Part shown: positions 8,466-16,135 of the stretch, piece after piece
Layout of the letters: the number at the start of each line of letters is the position of its first letter
How positions within the stretch are numbered: the first letter of the stretch is position 1
Source of the DNA: Fidelibacterota bacterium
GTDB lineage: Bacteria; Fidelibacterota; UBA2242
Assembly (NCBI GenBank): GCA_023229045.1
Contig: JALOAB010000019.1
Span: 1 to 20,312 of the forward strand
Length of the DNA stretch: 20,312 bases
Direction: 5' to 3'
Translations under genes and position numbers: made by a program
Notes under the pieces: model-generated
Told to the model about the DNA's origin: nothing
The model's input: the letters and a program-made list of their open reading frames with translations, nothing else
Database searches by the model: none

Positions 8466-10678
8466 ATAACCGGCGGCAGGAAATAGTCGGCATCTTGCTG
8501 ATTGCACTCGGCGTACTGATCATTTTGAGTTTGGTATCCTATAATTCAGTCGAAGAGCCAACCATTTCGCGAAATATTGCCATTCAAAATTGGATGGGTA
8601 TCGTCGGGATTTACATATCACACTATTTAATTAAATATACCATTGGGGTTGCGGTTCTGATCCTGCCGATTCTGATGCTGGTCTGGGGCTGGTGGTTATT
8701 TGCCGCTAAAGAGCGTAGAATATTGATACGTTTCAGTCTTTATACAATTTTCCTGGCGATTCTGGTAGCCACGGCATTGGGATTGCCGGCTGTCAGGCAC
8801 AATGTCATCGGCGGATTCGGTTTCCGCTACAGTGGTTTGATCGGTGGTATTTTTGCCAAAGTCATGTACGATTTTCTGGGCTTTGCCGGAACCGTGATAG
8901 TATTAGCGGTATTGGGGTTGGTAGCGATGCGCGGGTATTTTTCATGGAGCTTCTATAGCCCGATCGCCAAATGGCGTCTGCATCGTGAGATGAAGAAGAA
9001 AAAATTACCGGGAGAAATTGTTAAGTCAGTTATTTCGCAAAAACCGGTTATTGCCCGCGAGCCGGAAGAAGAACTTACCGAAAGCGAACCGGTTGTCGAA
9101 AAACCGCCCCGACCATTAAAAATCCAAAAGCCAAGTGAACCGCCCGCGGTGCCACCCGAACCCAAAATACCGTCTGCAGTCGAGGTAGCGCCCAGCGGTC
9201 TTTACCAGTTGCCATCTATTGAATTGCTCGAAGTTCCGCCGGATTCGAAAGATTCGGTGACCAAGGAAGAGATGATCGAAAATGCGCAGTTGCTGGAAAA
9301 TGCGCTGGAAACCTTTGGCGTGCGAGGCAAGGTTGTCAACGTCTCGCCCGGACCGATCATCACGCGCTATGAAATCGAACCGGCTACGGGTGTACGGGTC
9401 AGCAAAATCGCCGCTCTAGCGGACGATCTGGCACGGATTTTATCGGCTAAACGAATTCGCATCGTCGCCCCAATTCCGGGGAAATCGGTGGTCGGAGTCG
9501 AAATTCCCAACCGTAATCCGGAAATGGTTTATTTGCGGAGTATCATTGGCTCGCGCCAGTTCGCTACGACCAAATCGAAACTGACTATTGCGTTGGGTAA
9601 AACGACTTCAGGTGAAATCTACACCGTCGATTTGGCGCGCATGCCGCATCTTTTAATCGCCGGCGCCACCGGTTCCGGAAAAAGCGTTTGTATCAACACC
9701 GTGATAGCCAGTATGCTCTATCAGGCTAAACCGGATGAAGTCAAATTCGTGCTGATCGATCCTAAAAAACTGGAATTATCGATTTTCAAAGCTCTGGAAG
9801 GTTACCATCTGATCACCTGCGAGGATCTGGACGAATACGTGATCACCCGCGCCGACAATGCCATCGTCGCCCTGCGGTCGGTTGAACTGGAAATGGAGCG
9901 GCGTTACGAAATCCTGGCCGGAGCCACGGTGCGCAATATCGATGAATACAACAACCGGGTCGTCAACGGCGAACTCGACAAGGAATTTCTGCCGTACATA
10001 GTGCTGGTTATTGATGAATTGGCTGACCTGATGATGACTTCAGCCAAAGAGGTCGAAGAACCGATCACCCGCTTAGCCCAAATGTCACGCGCAGTCGGCA
10101 TTCACCTGATAATCGCTACTCAGCGTCCTTCAGTGGATGTCATTACGGGAGTGATTAAGGCTAATTTTCCGGCTCGTATCGCTTTTCAGGTGGCTTCCAA
10201 AATCGATTCGCGTACGATTCTGGATCTGAATGGGGCTGAAAAATTACTGGGACGCGGCGATCTGCTCATCACTACACCTCAAAATCCTGAACCTTTCCGG
10301 GTGCACAGCGCTTATATTTCGCTGGAGGAAATCGAACGAGTTTTAGAGCATATTCAGAACCAACCTAGACCGGGTGAAGTCGAACTACCCTCCATAAAGG
10401 AAGAAAGTAGCGATGAATTCGGCGTTTATGATAATGGTGAAAAGGATCCACTTTATTATGAAGCCCTGAAATTGGTAACCACGCACCAGCAGGGTTCAAT
10501 TTCCCTACTGCAACGTCGCCTGAAAGTTGGCTATTCACGGGCGGCCCGTCTGATCGATGAACTGGAAAGGGCTGGTATTGTCGGACCTTTTACCGGCAGT
10601 AAAGCCCGCGAAGTACTGGTGGATGAAAATTATCTCGAGCGCTTAAATGCCGAAGAGGATGTTCCGGACGAAGAGTAA
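8462..10678 (+). CDS. ftsK: FtsK/SpoIIIE DNA translocase
   Basis: 738 residues, at the short end for FtsK. Four N-terminal membrane segments (about 8-26, 57-80, 88-107, 140-158) are followed by a short proline/glutamate-rich linker (about 196-240), much shorter than in E. coli. The motor has alpha/beta domains (about 255-640): Walker A GATGSGKS at 401-408, Walker B VLVIDEL at 514-520, and IATQRPSVDVITG further on. A winged-helix gamma domain (about 663-725) would read polar KOPS-type sequences. FtsK is a hexameric pump at the septum that segregates chromosome termini and activates dimer resolution. The start overlaps the gcvT stop by 4 bases. Confidence 0.97.
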   Translation: MNNRRQEIVGILLIALGVLIILSLVSYNSVEEPTISRNIAIQNWMGIVGIYISHYLIKYTIGVAVLILPILMLVWGWWLFAAKERRILIRFSLYTIFLAILVATALGLPAVRHNVIGGFGFRYSGLIGGIFAKVMYDFLGFAGTVIVLAVLGLVAMRGYFSWSFYSPIAKWRLHREMKKKKLPGEIVKSVISQKPVIAREPEEELTESEPVVEKPPRPLKIQKPSEPPAVPPEPKIPSAVEVAPSGLYQLPSIELLEVPPDSKDSVTKEEMIENAQLLENALETFGVRGKVVNVSPGPIITRYEIEPATGVRVSKIAALADDLARILSAKRIRIVAPIPGKSVVGVEIPNRNPEMVYLRSIIGSRQFATTKSKLTIALGKTTSGEIYTVDLARMPHLLIAGATGSGKSVCINTVIASMLYQAKPDEVKFVLIDPKKLELSIFKALEGYHLITCEDLDEYVITRADNAIVALRSVELEMERRYEILAGATVRNIDEYNNRVVNGELDKEFLPYIVLVIDELADLMMTSAKEVEEPITRLAQMSRAVGIHLIIATQRPSVDVITGVIKANFPARIAFQVASKIDSRTILDLNGAEKLLGRGDLLITTPQNPEPFRVHSAYISLEEIERVLEHIQNQPRPGEVELPSIKEESSDEFGVYDNGEKDPLYYEALKLVTTHQQGSISLLQRRLKVGYSRAARLIDELERAGIVGPFTGSKAREVLVDENYLERLNAEEDVPDEE

Positions 10679-10681
10679 TTC

Positions 10682-10718
10682 TGTGATAATTGTCAAATAC
10701 ACTTAACTATTTTTAAAT
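10682..10718 (+). promoter_or_regulatory. Possible lolA promoter with a CRP-like half-perfect palindrome
   Basis: After the ftsK stop, TGTGA-N6-TCAAA (10682-10697) is one base off the CRP-type core TGTGA-N6-TCACA. Overlapping it, TTGTCA (10690-10695) and TTAAAT (10713-10718) are 17 bases apart and could form a weak sigma70-type -35/-10 pair. The next start codon is at 10729, so any transcript would have a very short leader. The AT-rich setting makes chance matches easy. Confidence 0.25.
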
Positions 10719-10728
10719 ATATTAAACT

Positions 10729-11379
10729 GTGAAAATGGTTTTATCTAAATCTATCAAGCGACCTATTATAGTGTCCATTCTGCTCGGTGGCGCAATATTA
10801 TTATCAGCTCAGGCAACGGCCAAGGCGGTCCTTGAAAAAGTCGCCGGCTATTACAACTCCGCGTTGCCATTCAAAATCGGTTTTACAATCCGGCAGGTGA
10901 TACCGGGCAGAAAGAGTCACTCTGAAAACAACGGGACTTTCTTCGTTGACTACCATGAACGCTTTCGCGTGAATATTACCGATCAGGAAATCGTCTATGA
11001 TCGCAACTGGCTCTGGACCCGGGATAAGGTCAATCAACAGGTAATCGTTGAGGAATTCAATCCACGGACGAGTCTGAAATTCATACGAAATATTTTAAAC
11101 GGTTCGTTAAGCGATTATCGGATTGTCAAAATGAATAAAAAGACTGCCAGGTTGGCAGTCCTCGATCTTGAACCGAAAATTGAGGATGGTTACATTCGTT
11201 CTCTGCAATTGCAAATTGATCCGACACTTGGCGTTATAAAATCGGCCAGTTATCGCGATTTCCAAAATGAGCAGATCACGATCGTTTTTGATAATTTAGT
11301 CGGATTGAACGCGGCCGATTCGAGTTGGTTTGACATTGACTTAAAAGAGAATGAGGAATTAATCGATTTACGACCATGA
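10729..11379 (+). CDS. lolA: LolA-like outer-membrane lipoprotein carrier protein
   Basis: 216 residues from GTG 10729; ATG 10735, two codons on, is an equally good start. A signal peptide (basic SKSIKRP, hydrophobic IIVSILLGGAILLSAQA) is followed by a beta-rich periplasmic protein. The pattern fits LolA: lipid-modification-site-like FTIRQVIPG, NGTFFVDYHERFRVNI, and DRNWLWTRDKVNQQVIVEEF. LolA accepts lipoproteins from the LolCDE ABC transporter and carries them across the periplasm to the outer membrane. Position right after ftsK mirrors E. coli and many other bacteria and supports the call. Its stop overlaps the next start by 4 bases. Confidence 0.85.
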   Translation: MKMVLSKSIKRPIIVSILLGGAILLSAQATAKAVLEKVAGYYNSALPFKIGFTIRQVIPGRKSHSENNGTFFVDYHERFRVNITDQEIVYDRNWLWTRDKVNQQVIVEEFNPRTSLKFIRNILNGSLSDYRIVKMNKKTARLAVLDLEPKIEDGYIRSLQLQIDPTLGVIKSASYRDFQNEQITIVFDNLVGLNAADSSWFDIDLKENEELIDLRP

Positions 11380-12392
11380 AAAACAATTCCAACAGTATCT
11401 GGAAAAGGATTTTCAGTCCGAAGGCGCTTTTTGCTATTTTAATCAGCGCCCTGGGTATTTATCTCGGATTCCGCAAATTTGATGGCGCCGCGTTTTGGGA
11501 TTCTCTTCGACAGACCAGACTCTGGATTTTCGGATTGTCGATGGCGGTCATGGTAATAATGGTCGGAGTGCGTGGCTGGCGCTGGAAATATTTGATCTAT
11601 CCATTGAGTGATTTACCTGTTAAAAGACTGTTTGAGATGGAGATGATTGGGTATTTCGGTAATCATGTTTTTCCACTGCGCCTGGGTGAAATTCTACGCG
11701 GTTATGCTCTGGGCAAAACCCAGAATATACCGGTGGGAGTGGTGCTCGGAACGATCGTAGCCGAGCGGACGCTGGATACATTGACTTTTATCGTGATCCT
11801 GATCTGTGGCGCAATATTTTTCCCGGGTATGCCGGTCTGGGTGCGCACCAGTGGGATCATTGGTGGAGCAACTATTTTTATTTTATTAATTTTGGTATAT
11901 ATTTCACATCTGAAAAAGGCCGCGTTGAAAAAATTTCTTAAGCGTAAAATGAAGATGTCAACTGAAAATAAAATAGGCAAAGCAATCTACAGTTTCTGGC
12001 AAGGTTTGACGGCCCTGCGTAAAACACCGCGCATCGGGTTGATTGTCGTTCAGTCGGTTCTGATCTGGGCGATATGTATCGGCAATTATTGGATAATGGG
12101 AGCATCCCTGAATGTGTATTTCGATCTTTACGCCCTTTTATTGATTTTTTTTGTGACGTCAGCTATCATTTCGGTTCCTTCGGCGCCCGGTTATGTCGGA
12201 ACCTATCATGCGGCTACCATAGGAATACTCATCTTTCTGGGATTGGATTTATCAAAAGCCCAGGCGATGGCGGTCATTATGCATGCAGTCGGTTATATTA
12301 TTCTGACTGCCTTGGGTCTGATTTATTTTCTGAAATATCAGGTGAAAATAAAAGATCCAAGTGTGGTTTATGCGGAGAAAGGAGTTCGATAA
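11376..12392 (+). CDS. UPF0104/LPG-synthase-like integral membrane protein
   Basis: 338 residues with about seven or eight membrane segments. It belongs to the lysylphosphatidylglycerol synthase transmembrane family (PF03706, also UPF0104 or YbhN-like). Family signs are GNHVFPLRLGEILRGY (about 95-110), VAERTLDT (about 128-135) and SVPSAPGYVGTYHAA (about 256-270). Members lacking the soluble aminoacyl-transfer domain, as here, are predicted lipid flippases or transporters and sit near glycan or lipid genes. The substrate is not readable from the sequence. It overlaps lolA by 4 bases and is followed 6 bases later by the Wzc-like kinase, so all three may be one transcript devoted to envelope building. 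Confidence 0.85.
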   Translation: MKNNSNSIWKRIFSPKALFAILISALGIYLGFRKFDGAAFWDSLRQTRLWIFGLSMAVMVIMVGVRGWRWKYLIYPLSDLPVKRLFEMEMIGYFGNHVFPLRLGEILRGYALGKTQNIPVGVVLGTIVAERTLDTLTFIVILICGAIFFPGMPVWVRTSGIIGGATIFILLILVYISHLKKAALKKFLKRKMKMSTENKIGKAIYSFWQGLTALRKTPRIGLIVVQSVLIWAICIGNYWIMGASLNVYFDLYALLLIFFVTSAIISVPSAPGYVGTYHAATIGILIFLGLDLSKAQAMAVIMHAVGYIILTALGLIYFLKYQVKIKDPSVVYAEKGVR

Positions 12393-12398
12393 TAACCA

Positions 12399-14795
12399 AT
12401 GGAAGCCATGAATGGTAATATAAAACAAGGATTTTCTGAAAAAAGTTTTCAGGAAAGCGAAAAGGAGGTTTCGCTCCAGGATTATTTACGGATTATTTAC
12501 CGGGGGCGCTGGATTATCGGAATCACTTTTGTAATTGTGATGATCCTGACGGTCTATATAACTTTCACGACCCCGCCGCAGTACCAGGCCACCACGATCC
12601 TGATGTTATCCGGTCGGGCGACTTCTACCAGCGCGCTGTTTCAGAATCCGCTTCTGCCGACTAATTATATGAAGGTCAATAATGAGATCCAGGTCTTGCA
12701 AAGCGCCGCGCTGGCCCGCAGTGTAATTAAAGCCCTGCGCAATTCATCTCAGGTGGACAGTCTCTATATTTTAGGCACCCGGGAATACCATCGCAAAGGT
12801 ATCGCTCTGGGCGATCTGGTCGGGATTACGATTTCAGGATTGAAGAGTATCTTTAGCTCTTCAGGTGATGAACAAATTACCTTAATCGATACCCTTGACC
12901 GCGAATTGGTCAAAAATCTGATGGGAGCCATGAAAGTCGAACCGATTCGCGAAACCGAAGCGATTCGTCTGACAATTACCTCGGTCGATCCCGATGAGGC
13001 CGCCCTGATTGCCAATACGATAGCCAAAATTTACTTCCAGAGTGATGTGGAATACAATCTCGGTGAAGTGATCGAGATGAAAAATTTTCTCGAGGAACAA
13101 TTGGTTCAGATCGAGAATGATCTAAAAGAATCGGAAGAGGCGTTAAAAGAATATCAGCGTGAGGAGGGCATTTTTGGACTGGATGAAACTGCCAAGATCC
13201 TGATCGATCAGCTCAGTACTTTCGAAGCCACATACTATACGACCCTCGCCGATTTGAAGATTACCCAGCAGACGCTCGAAAATCAACAGCAGATGCTGAC
13301 TGAGCGTGAGCAGATGGTTATCCAGGAGGCAATCAATACCACCAATCCGTTCGTGAACCAGTTGCGCAACAGCATCGCCGAGATGGAAGCCGAAAAAATC
13401 ACAGTCATGACTGTCCAAGGCTACAACGCCGAACACCCGGCTATTAAAGAACTCGACAAACGCATTTCGGAATTGAAACAGAGATTGTTCGATGAGGCTG
13501 AAAAGATCACCAGCCTGGGACTCGGACCAGAGGAGCAAACCAAAATCTCAGCCGACTTATTGAATAAGATTTTGATCAGCAATGTCGAAATCATTGCTCT
13601 GGATGCCAAAAGCAAGGAATATAAAAAGCTTGTTGATCAATATGCAGCTAAGCTTGACCGCCTGCCGACCAGCACATTGGAATATGCCCGGCTGGACCGC
13701 GAGCGCCAGGTCAACGAAAAATACTATATCCTGATGAAAACCAAACATCAGGAATCACGCATCACCGAAGCCAGCAAGATCAGCAGTGTCCGGATCGTCG
13801 ATCCGGCTGTTCCACCGGTAAAACCAATTAAACCAAAAAAGAAGATGAACATGTTACTCGGGCTGTTTCTCGGATTAGGCGCCGGGCTCGGGATTGCATT
13901 TGTCCGCGATTACATCGATCATTCCATTAAATCCGGTGAAGACCTCCAGCGCCTGGGTTTAACCGCTATCGCAATTATTCCTACTATTGACATTAAGAGT
14001 ACTCTGCAGAAGCTAGGCAAGGTTTACAAAGAGAAGCATCTCGATGATGAAATTTTAATGAAGGCGCGGCTGGTCTCACACTATGATCCTAAATCAGCGG
14101 TTGCCGAAGCCTATCGTACTTTGCGTACCAATATTCAATTCATGAGCCCCGACCGTCCGGTTAAGAGTTTGCTGGTCACCAGCGCCGGCCCGGGCGACGG
14201 AAAATCCACGACGGTCATCAATATCGCAATCACTTTCGCCAGTCTGGGTAAAAAAACCTTACTGATCGATGCCGATCTGCGTAAACCGGTACTGCATAAA
14301 ATTTTCGAATTCCAGCGCGGCCCTGGTCTGACCCACATGCTGATCGAAAGCCTGCAGGATGAAGACATCATACGTCATACCGAGGTGCCTGATCTTGATC
14401 TGATAACCTGCGGTGATATTCCTCCCAATCCCTCGGAATTGCTTGCCTCCCAACGGCTTAAAAATTTCGTGGAACGGATGAAAGAGAAATACGAAATCAT
14501 TTTATTCGATACCCCGCCGATCATAGCAGTCACGGATGCCACTGTACTATCGCAGTTGACCGACGGTCTCATACTGGTGGTCCGGGCTGGTTCGACCGAT
14601 CTGAGAGTCCTTGAAAGATCGCTCGAGTTGATGCGACACGTCAAAGCTAACCTGATCGGAGCCGTGTTGAATGGCGTGAATATTTCGACCGGTTACGATT
14701 CGTACTATTATTATTACCGTTATTATAGTTATTACAGTGATGCCGGCATTAAGAAAAAATCATCGCGCGCCAAGCGTCGTCATCATAAAGCTTAG
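12399..14795 (+). CDS. Wzc-type polysaccharide co-polymerase and bacterial tyrosine kinase
   Basis: 798 residues, the fused Wzc layout. Order: N-terminal membrane segment (about 36-56), Wzz-type periplasmic domain with long coiled coils (about 228-370 and a second stretch to about 460), GNVR-type region around 423-470, second membrane segment (about 484-501), then the cytoplasmic BY-kinase. Kinase motifs are EAYRTLRTNI (570-579, oligomer contact), Walker A AGPGDGKST (596-604), Walker A' LLIDADLRKP (621-630), Walker B IILFDTPP (700-707) and PPNPSELLAS (675-684). The tail (766-779) has ten tyrosines, the autophosphorylation cluster, then a basic end. Such proteins control chain length and export of capsule or exopolysaccharide. 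No glycosyltransferase, Wza or Wzx gene is in the window; the upstream membrane protein may be functionally linked. AGG-type RBS is weak, and ATG 12408 is an alternative start. Confidence 0.95.
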   Translation: MEAMNGNIKQGFSEKSFQESEKEVSLQDYLRIIYRGRWIIGITFVIVMILTVYITFTTPPQYQATTILMLSGRATSTSALFQNPLLPTNYMKVNNEIQVLQSAALARSVIKALRNSSQVDSLYILGTREYHRKGIALGDLVGITISGLKSIFSSSGDEQITLIDTLDRELVKNLMGAMKVEPIRETEAIRLTITSVDPDEAALIANTIAKIYFQSDVEYNLGEVIEMKNFLEEQLVQIENDLKESEEALKEYQREEGIFGLDETAKILIDQLSTFEATYYTTLADLKITQQTLENQQQMLTEREQMVIQEAINTTNPFVNQLRNSIAEMEAEKITVMTVQGYNAEHPAIKELDKRISELKQRLFDEAEKITSLGLGPEEQTKISADLLNKILISNVEIIALDAKSKEYKKLVDQYAAKLDRLPTSTLEYARLDRERQVNEKYYILMKTKHQESRITEASKISSVRIVDPAVPPVKPIKPKKKMNMLLGLFLGLGAGLGIAFVRDYIDHSIKSGEDLQRLGLTAIAIIPTIDIKSTLQKLGKVYKEKHLDDEILMKARLVSHYDPKSAVAEAYRTLRTNIQFMSPDRPVKSLLVTSAGPGDGKSTTVINIAITFASLGKKTLLIDADLRKPVLHKIFEFQRGPGLTHMLIESLQDEDIIRHTEVPDLDLITCGDIPPNPSELLASQRLKNFVERMKEKYEIILFDTPPIIAVTDATVLSQLTDGLILVVRAGSTDLRVLERSLELMRHVKANLIGAVLNGVNISTGYDSYYYYYRYYSYYSDAGIKKKSSRAKRRHHKA

Positions 14796-14818
14796 CCGAT
14801 GATAATGACTAAATAGGT

Positions 14819-14833
14819 GGGAGTGAATCTCCC
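14819..14833. repeat. Small hairpin between the Wzc-like gene and the methyltransferase gene
   Basis: GGGAG (14819-14823) pairs with CTCCC (14829-14833) around a 5-base loop. No T-run follows, so it is not a convincing terminator. It lies in the 60-base gap between the Wzc-like stop and the methyltransferase ATG, in a region without a clear ribosome binding site. It may be a chance stem. Confidence 0.25.
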
Positions 14834-14855
14834 GCTGTAAGCCGTATTTTCCGAT

Positions 14856-15671
14856 ATGTCCAAGTCTTTAAAAACCGCAAAAGCGCATACTGTTCTGGCA
14901 CTAGATCATATTTATGATATGGATTGTATCGCCGGAATGCAGTTAATACCGGACGATTTTATCGACCTGATTATTACCGATCCGCCTTTTGCCATTAATT
15001 TCAAGGCCAGACGCGGTAATTATCATCGCACCCCAGGGCGGGTTCTGGAAGGATATGCTGAAATTCAGGCGAGCGAATATTTGGATTTTACCCTGAAATG
15101 GCTAACCCAGGCCTATCGTATCCTGAAATCCAGCGGAAGCATGTATGTCTTTTCCGGGTGGAATAACCTGAAGGAAATCTTGACGGCTCTGGATCAGGTG
15201 GGTTTCATAACTGTAAATCACCTGATTTGGCAATACCAGTTCGGGGTAGTGACCAAACGTCGTTATGTATCGTCGCACTATCACTGTCTTTACGTCTGCA
15301 AGAACGATCGCCTACGGAAATTTTATCCATATAGCCGGTTCGGTAAAACCACCCGCGATAGCAATGGACGGAGTTTACATTATCAGGATAAGGAGGATGT
15401 CTGGCGGATTAAACGTGAATATTGGACTGGTAAAACAAAAACTCCGACAAAATTACCCGCCGAAATCATCAGGAAAATCCTGATGTATTCCAGTGAAGAA
15501 GGCGACCTGGTATGCGATCCGTTTCTTGGTTCCGGACAAGTGGCTGTGGTAAGTAAAGAATTGAAGCGCCGCTATATCGGTTTTGAAATTAATCCGATTT
15601 ATTATGAATTTGCCCGGCAGAGACTGAATAATCAATCGATGTCATTGTTTGCCAACAATTCCAGTGATTAA
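14856..15671 (+). CDS. Solitary DNA methyltransferase (N6-adenine/N4-cytosine type)
   Basis: 271 residues. Motif IV IITDPPFA (DPPF at 42-45) comes first, and the SAM-binding motif I CDPFLGSG (220-227) near the end. This order fits the beta class of N6-adenine or N4-cytosine methyltransferases. TKLPAEIIRKIL (198-209) is the helix that usually precedes motif I, and RRYIGFEINPIYYEFARQRL follows it. The middle region (about 46-190) should hold target recognition; the sequence does not say which site is methylated. No restriction endonuclease is adjacent, so it is probably an orphan regulatory or protective enzyme, or a leftover from a mobile element. The ATG at 14856 has no visible Shine-Dalgarno sequence. 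Base composition is close to that of its neighbours. Confidence 0.92.
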   Translation: MSKSLKTAKAHTVLALDHIYDMDCIAGMQLIPDDFIDLIITDPPFAINFKARRGNYHRTPGRVLEGYAEIQASEYLDFTLKWLTQAYRILKSSGSMYVFSGWNNLKEILTALDQVGFITVNHLIWQYQFGVVTKRRYVSSHYHCLYVCKNDRLRKFYPYSRFGKTTRDSNGRSLHYQDKEDVWRIKREYWTGKTKTPTKLPAEIIRKILMYSSEEGDLVCDPFLGSGQVAVVSKELKRRYIGFEINPIYYEFARQRLNNQSMSLFANNSSD

Positions 15672-15682
15672 AAATCTTTCAG

Positions 15683-15712
15683 TATGCGAAACACTAAATT
15701 TTAATTCGCATA
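15683..15712. repeat. 8-bp inverted repeat just after the methyltransferase gene
   Basis: TATGCGAA (15683-15690) and TTCGCATA (15705-15712) are perfect complements around a 14-base AT-rich loop, beginning 12 bases after the stop codon. No T-run follows, so rho-independent termination is unlikely on the + strand. It could stabilise the 3' end of the message or be an operator. Confidence 0.35.
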
Positions 15713-15738
15713 AATGGTCCGCAGTCTTTATTTCGAAT

Positions 15739-15763
15739 TGCAAATGTGATTTGCATCACAAAA
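15739..15763 (+). promoter_or_regulatory. CRP/FNR-family binding site, perfect TGTGA-N6-TCACA
   Basis: TGTGA (15745-15749), six bases, then TCACA (15756-15760), flanked by AAA on both sides, is the full E. coli-type CRP palindrome. It overlaps a second palindrome, TGCAAAT-GTG-ATTTGCA (15739-15755). It lies about 175 bases upstream of the peptide gene at 15928, in a noncoding AT-rich stretch. The half-site CAAATGTGA recurs exactly at 15780-15788, 39 bases on, and TTGTGA at 15821-15826, about 38 further. A Crp/Fnr-family regulator acting on the downstream genes is the natural reading. Which one, and activation or repression, cannot be seen. Confidence 0.55.
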
Positions 15764-15927
15764 TAAAGCCGTTTAAATTCAAATGTGAGTTTTTGGAGAT
15801 ATTTTTTTTGGAAAAGGTTGTTGTGAGTCATTTGAATCGGGGGAAAATATGTTAAATTTTCCGTGGTTGTGGTGCAATAGGAATGAATCGGGTAAATTAA
15901 TTTTTTAATAAACTTATAGAGGTAGAT
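15764..15927 (+). other. AT-rich noncoding leader upstream of the peptide gene
   Basis: No credible gene in this stretch: the only frames are short and lack a ribosome binding site. It contains two further TGTGA boxes (15784-15788 and 15822-15826), a T8 run at 15802-15809, and a string of AT-rich hexamers from about 15848 onward, such as TATGTT and TAAATT. These could be -10 elements, but none pairs well with a -35. The length suggests a regulated promoter region plus an untranslated leader. Confidence 0.4.
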
Positions 15928-16068
15928 ATGATGGAAACCAAAGAAACAAAAAACAAAAAAGAGGAGGGTAAATCACTCTATATTTCACCTGCTATTATCG
16001 AGGAGTGTGAGATAATGGTCGATTTACAAACCAACATTTTAAGCGAAGAACCACCACCACCGCTTTGA
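15928..16068 (+). CDS. 46-residue peptide with a YxxP leader-like motif, possible RiPP precursor
   Basis: A short gene of 46 codons with two consecutive ATGs (15928 and 15931) and an AGAGGT box 5 to 8 bases ahead, a good ribosome binding site. The N-terminal 16 residues are nearly all K, E, T and N. Then comes Y18-I-S-P21-A-I23-I, a cysteine at 27, DLQTNIL (32-38), and a terminal EEPPPPL. There is no signal peptide or membrane segment. The Y-x-x-P-x-hydrophobic pattern resembles leader motifs bound by RiPP recognition elements (lasso-peptide leaders have YxxPxL). A modified peptide precursor is therefore possible. It precedes a secreted protein gene by 67 bases. Seen: the frame, RBS and motif. 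Inferred: precursor role. Alternatives are a small regulatory protein or a leader peptide. Confidence 0.6.
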   Translation: MMETKETKNKKEEGKSLYISPAIIEECEIMVDLQTNILSEEPPPPL

Positions 16069-16135
16069 TATTTGAGGCGTTTGTTTACGCTCATGAAACT
16101 GCGAAAATGTGAAAATCAACAAAGAAAGATTTAAA

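Noticed and set aside
14796..14855. GGTGGGAGTGAATCTCCC followed by GCTGTAA looked vaguely like the 3' part of a cobalamin riboswitch
   Set aside because: Only 60 bases are available between genes, the other conserved riboswitch segments are missing, and the downstream gene is a methyltransferase.
15649..15855. 68-codon frame starting inside the methyltransferase gene, with several cysteines
   Set aside because: TTG start without an RBS; it overlaps the end of the methyltransferase gene and runs through the CRP-type palindromes and the T8 run, so it looks like regulatory DNA read as protein.
16074..16092. GAGGCGT-TTGTTT-ACGCTC hairpin between the peptide gene and the secreted protein gene
   Set aside because: Stem of six pairs with a bulge and no following T-run; too weak to call a terminator, so cotranscription remains possible.
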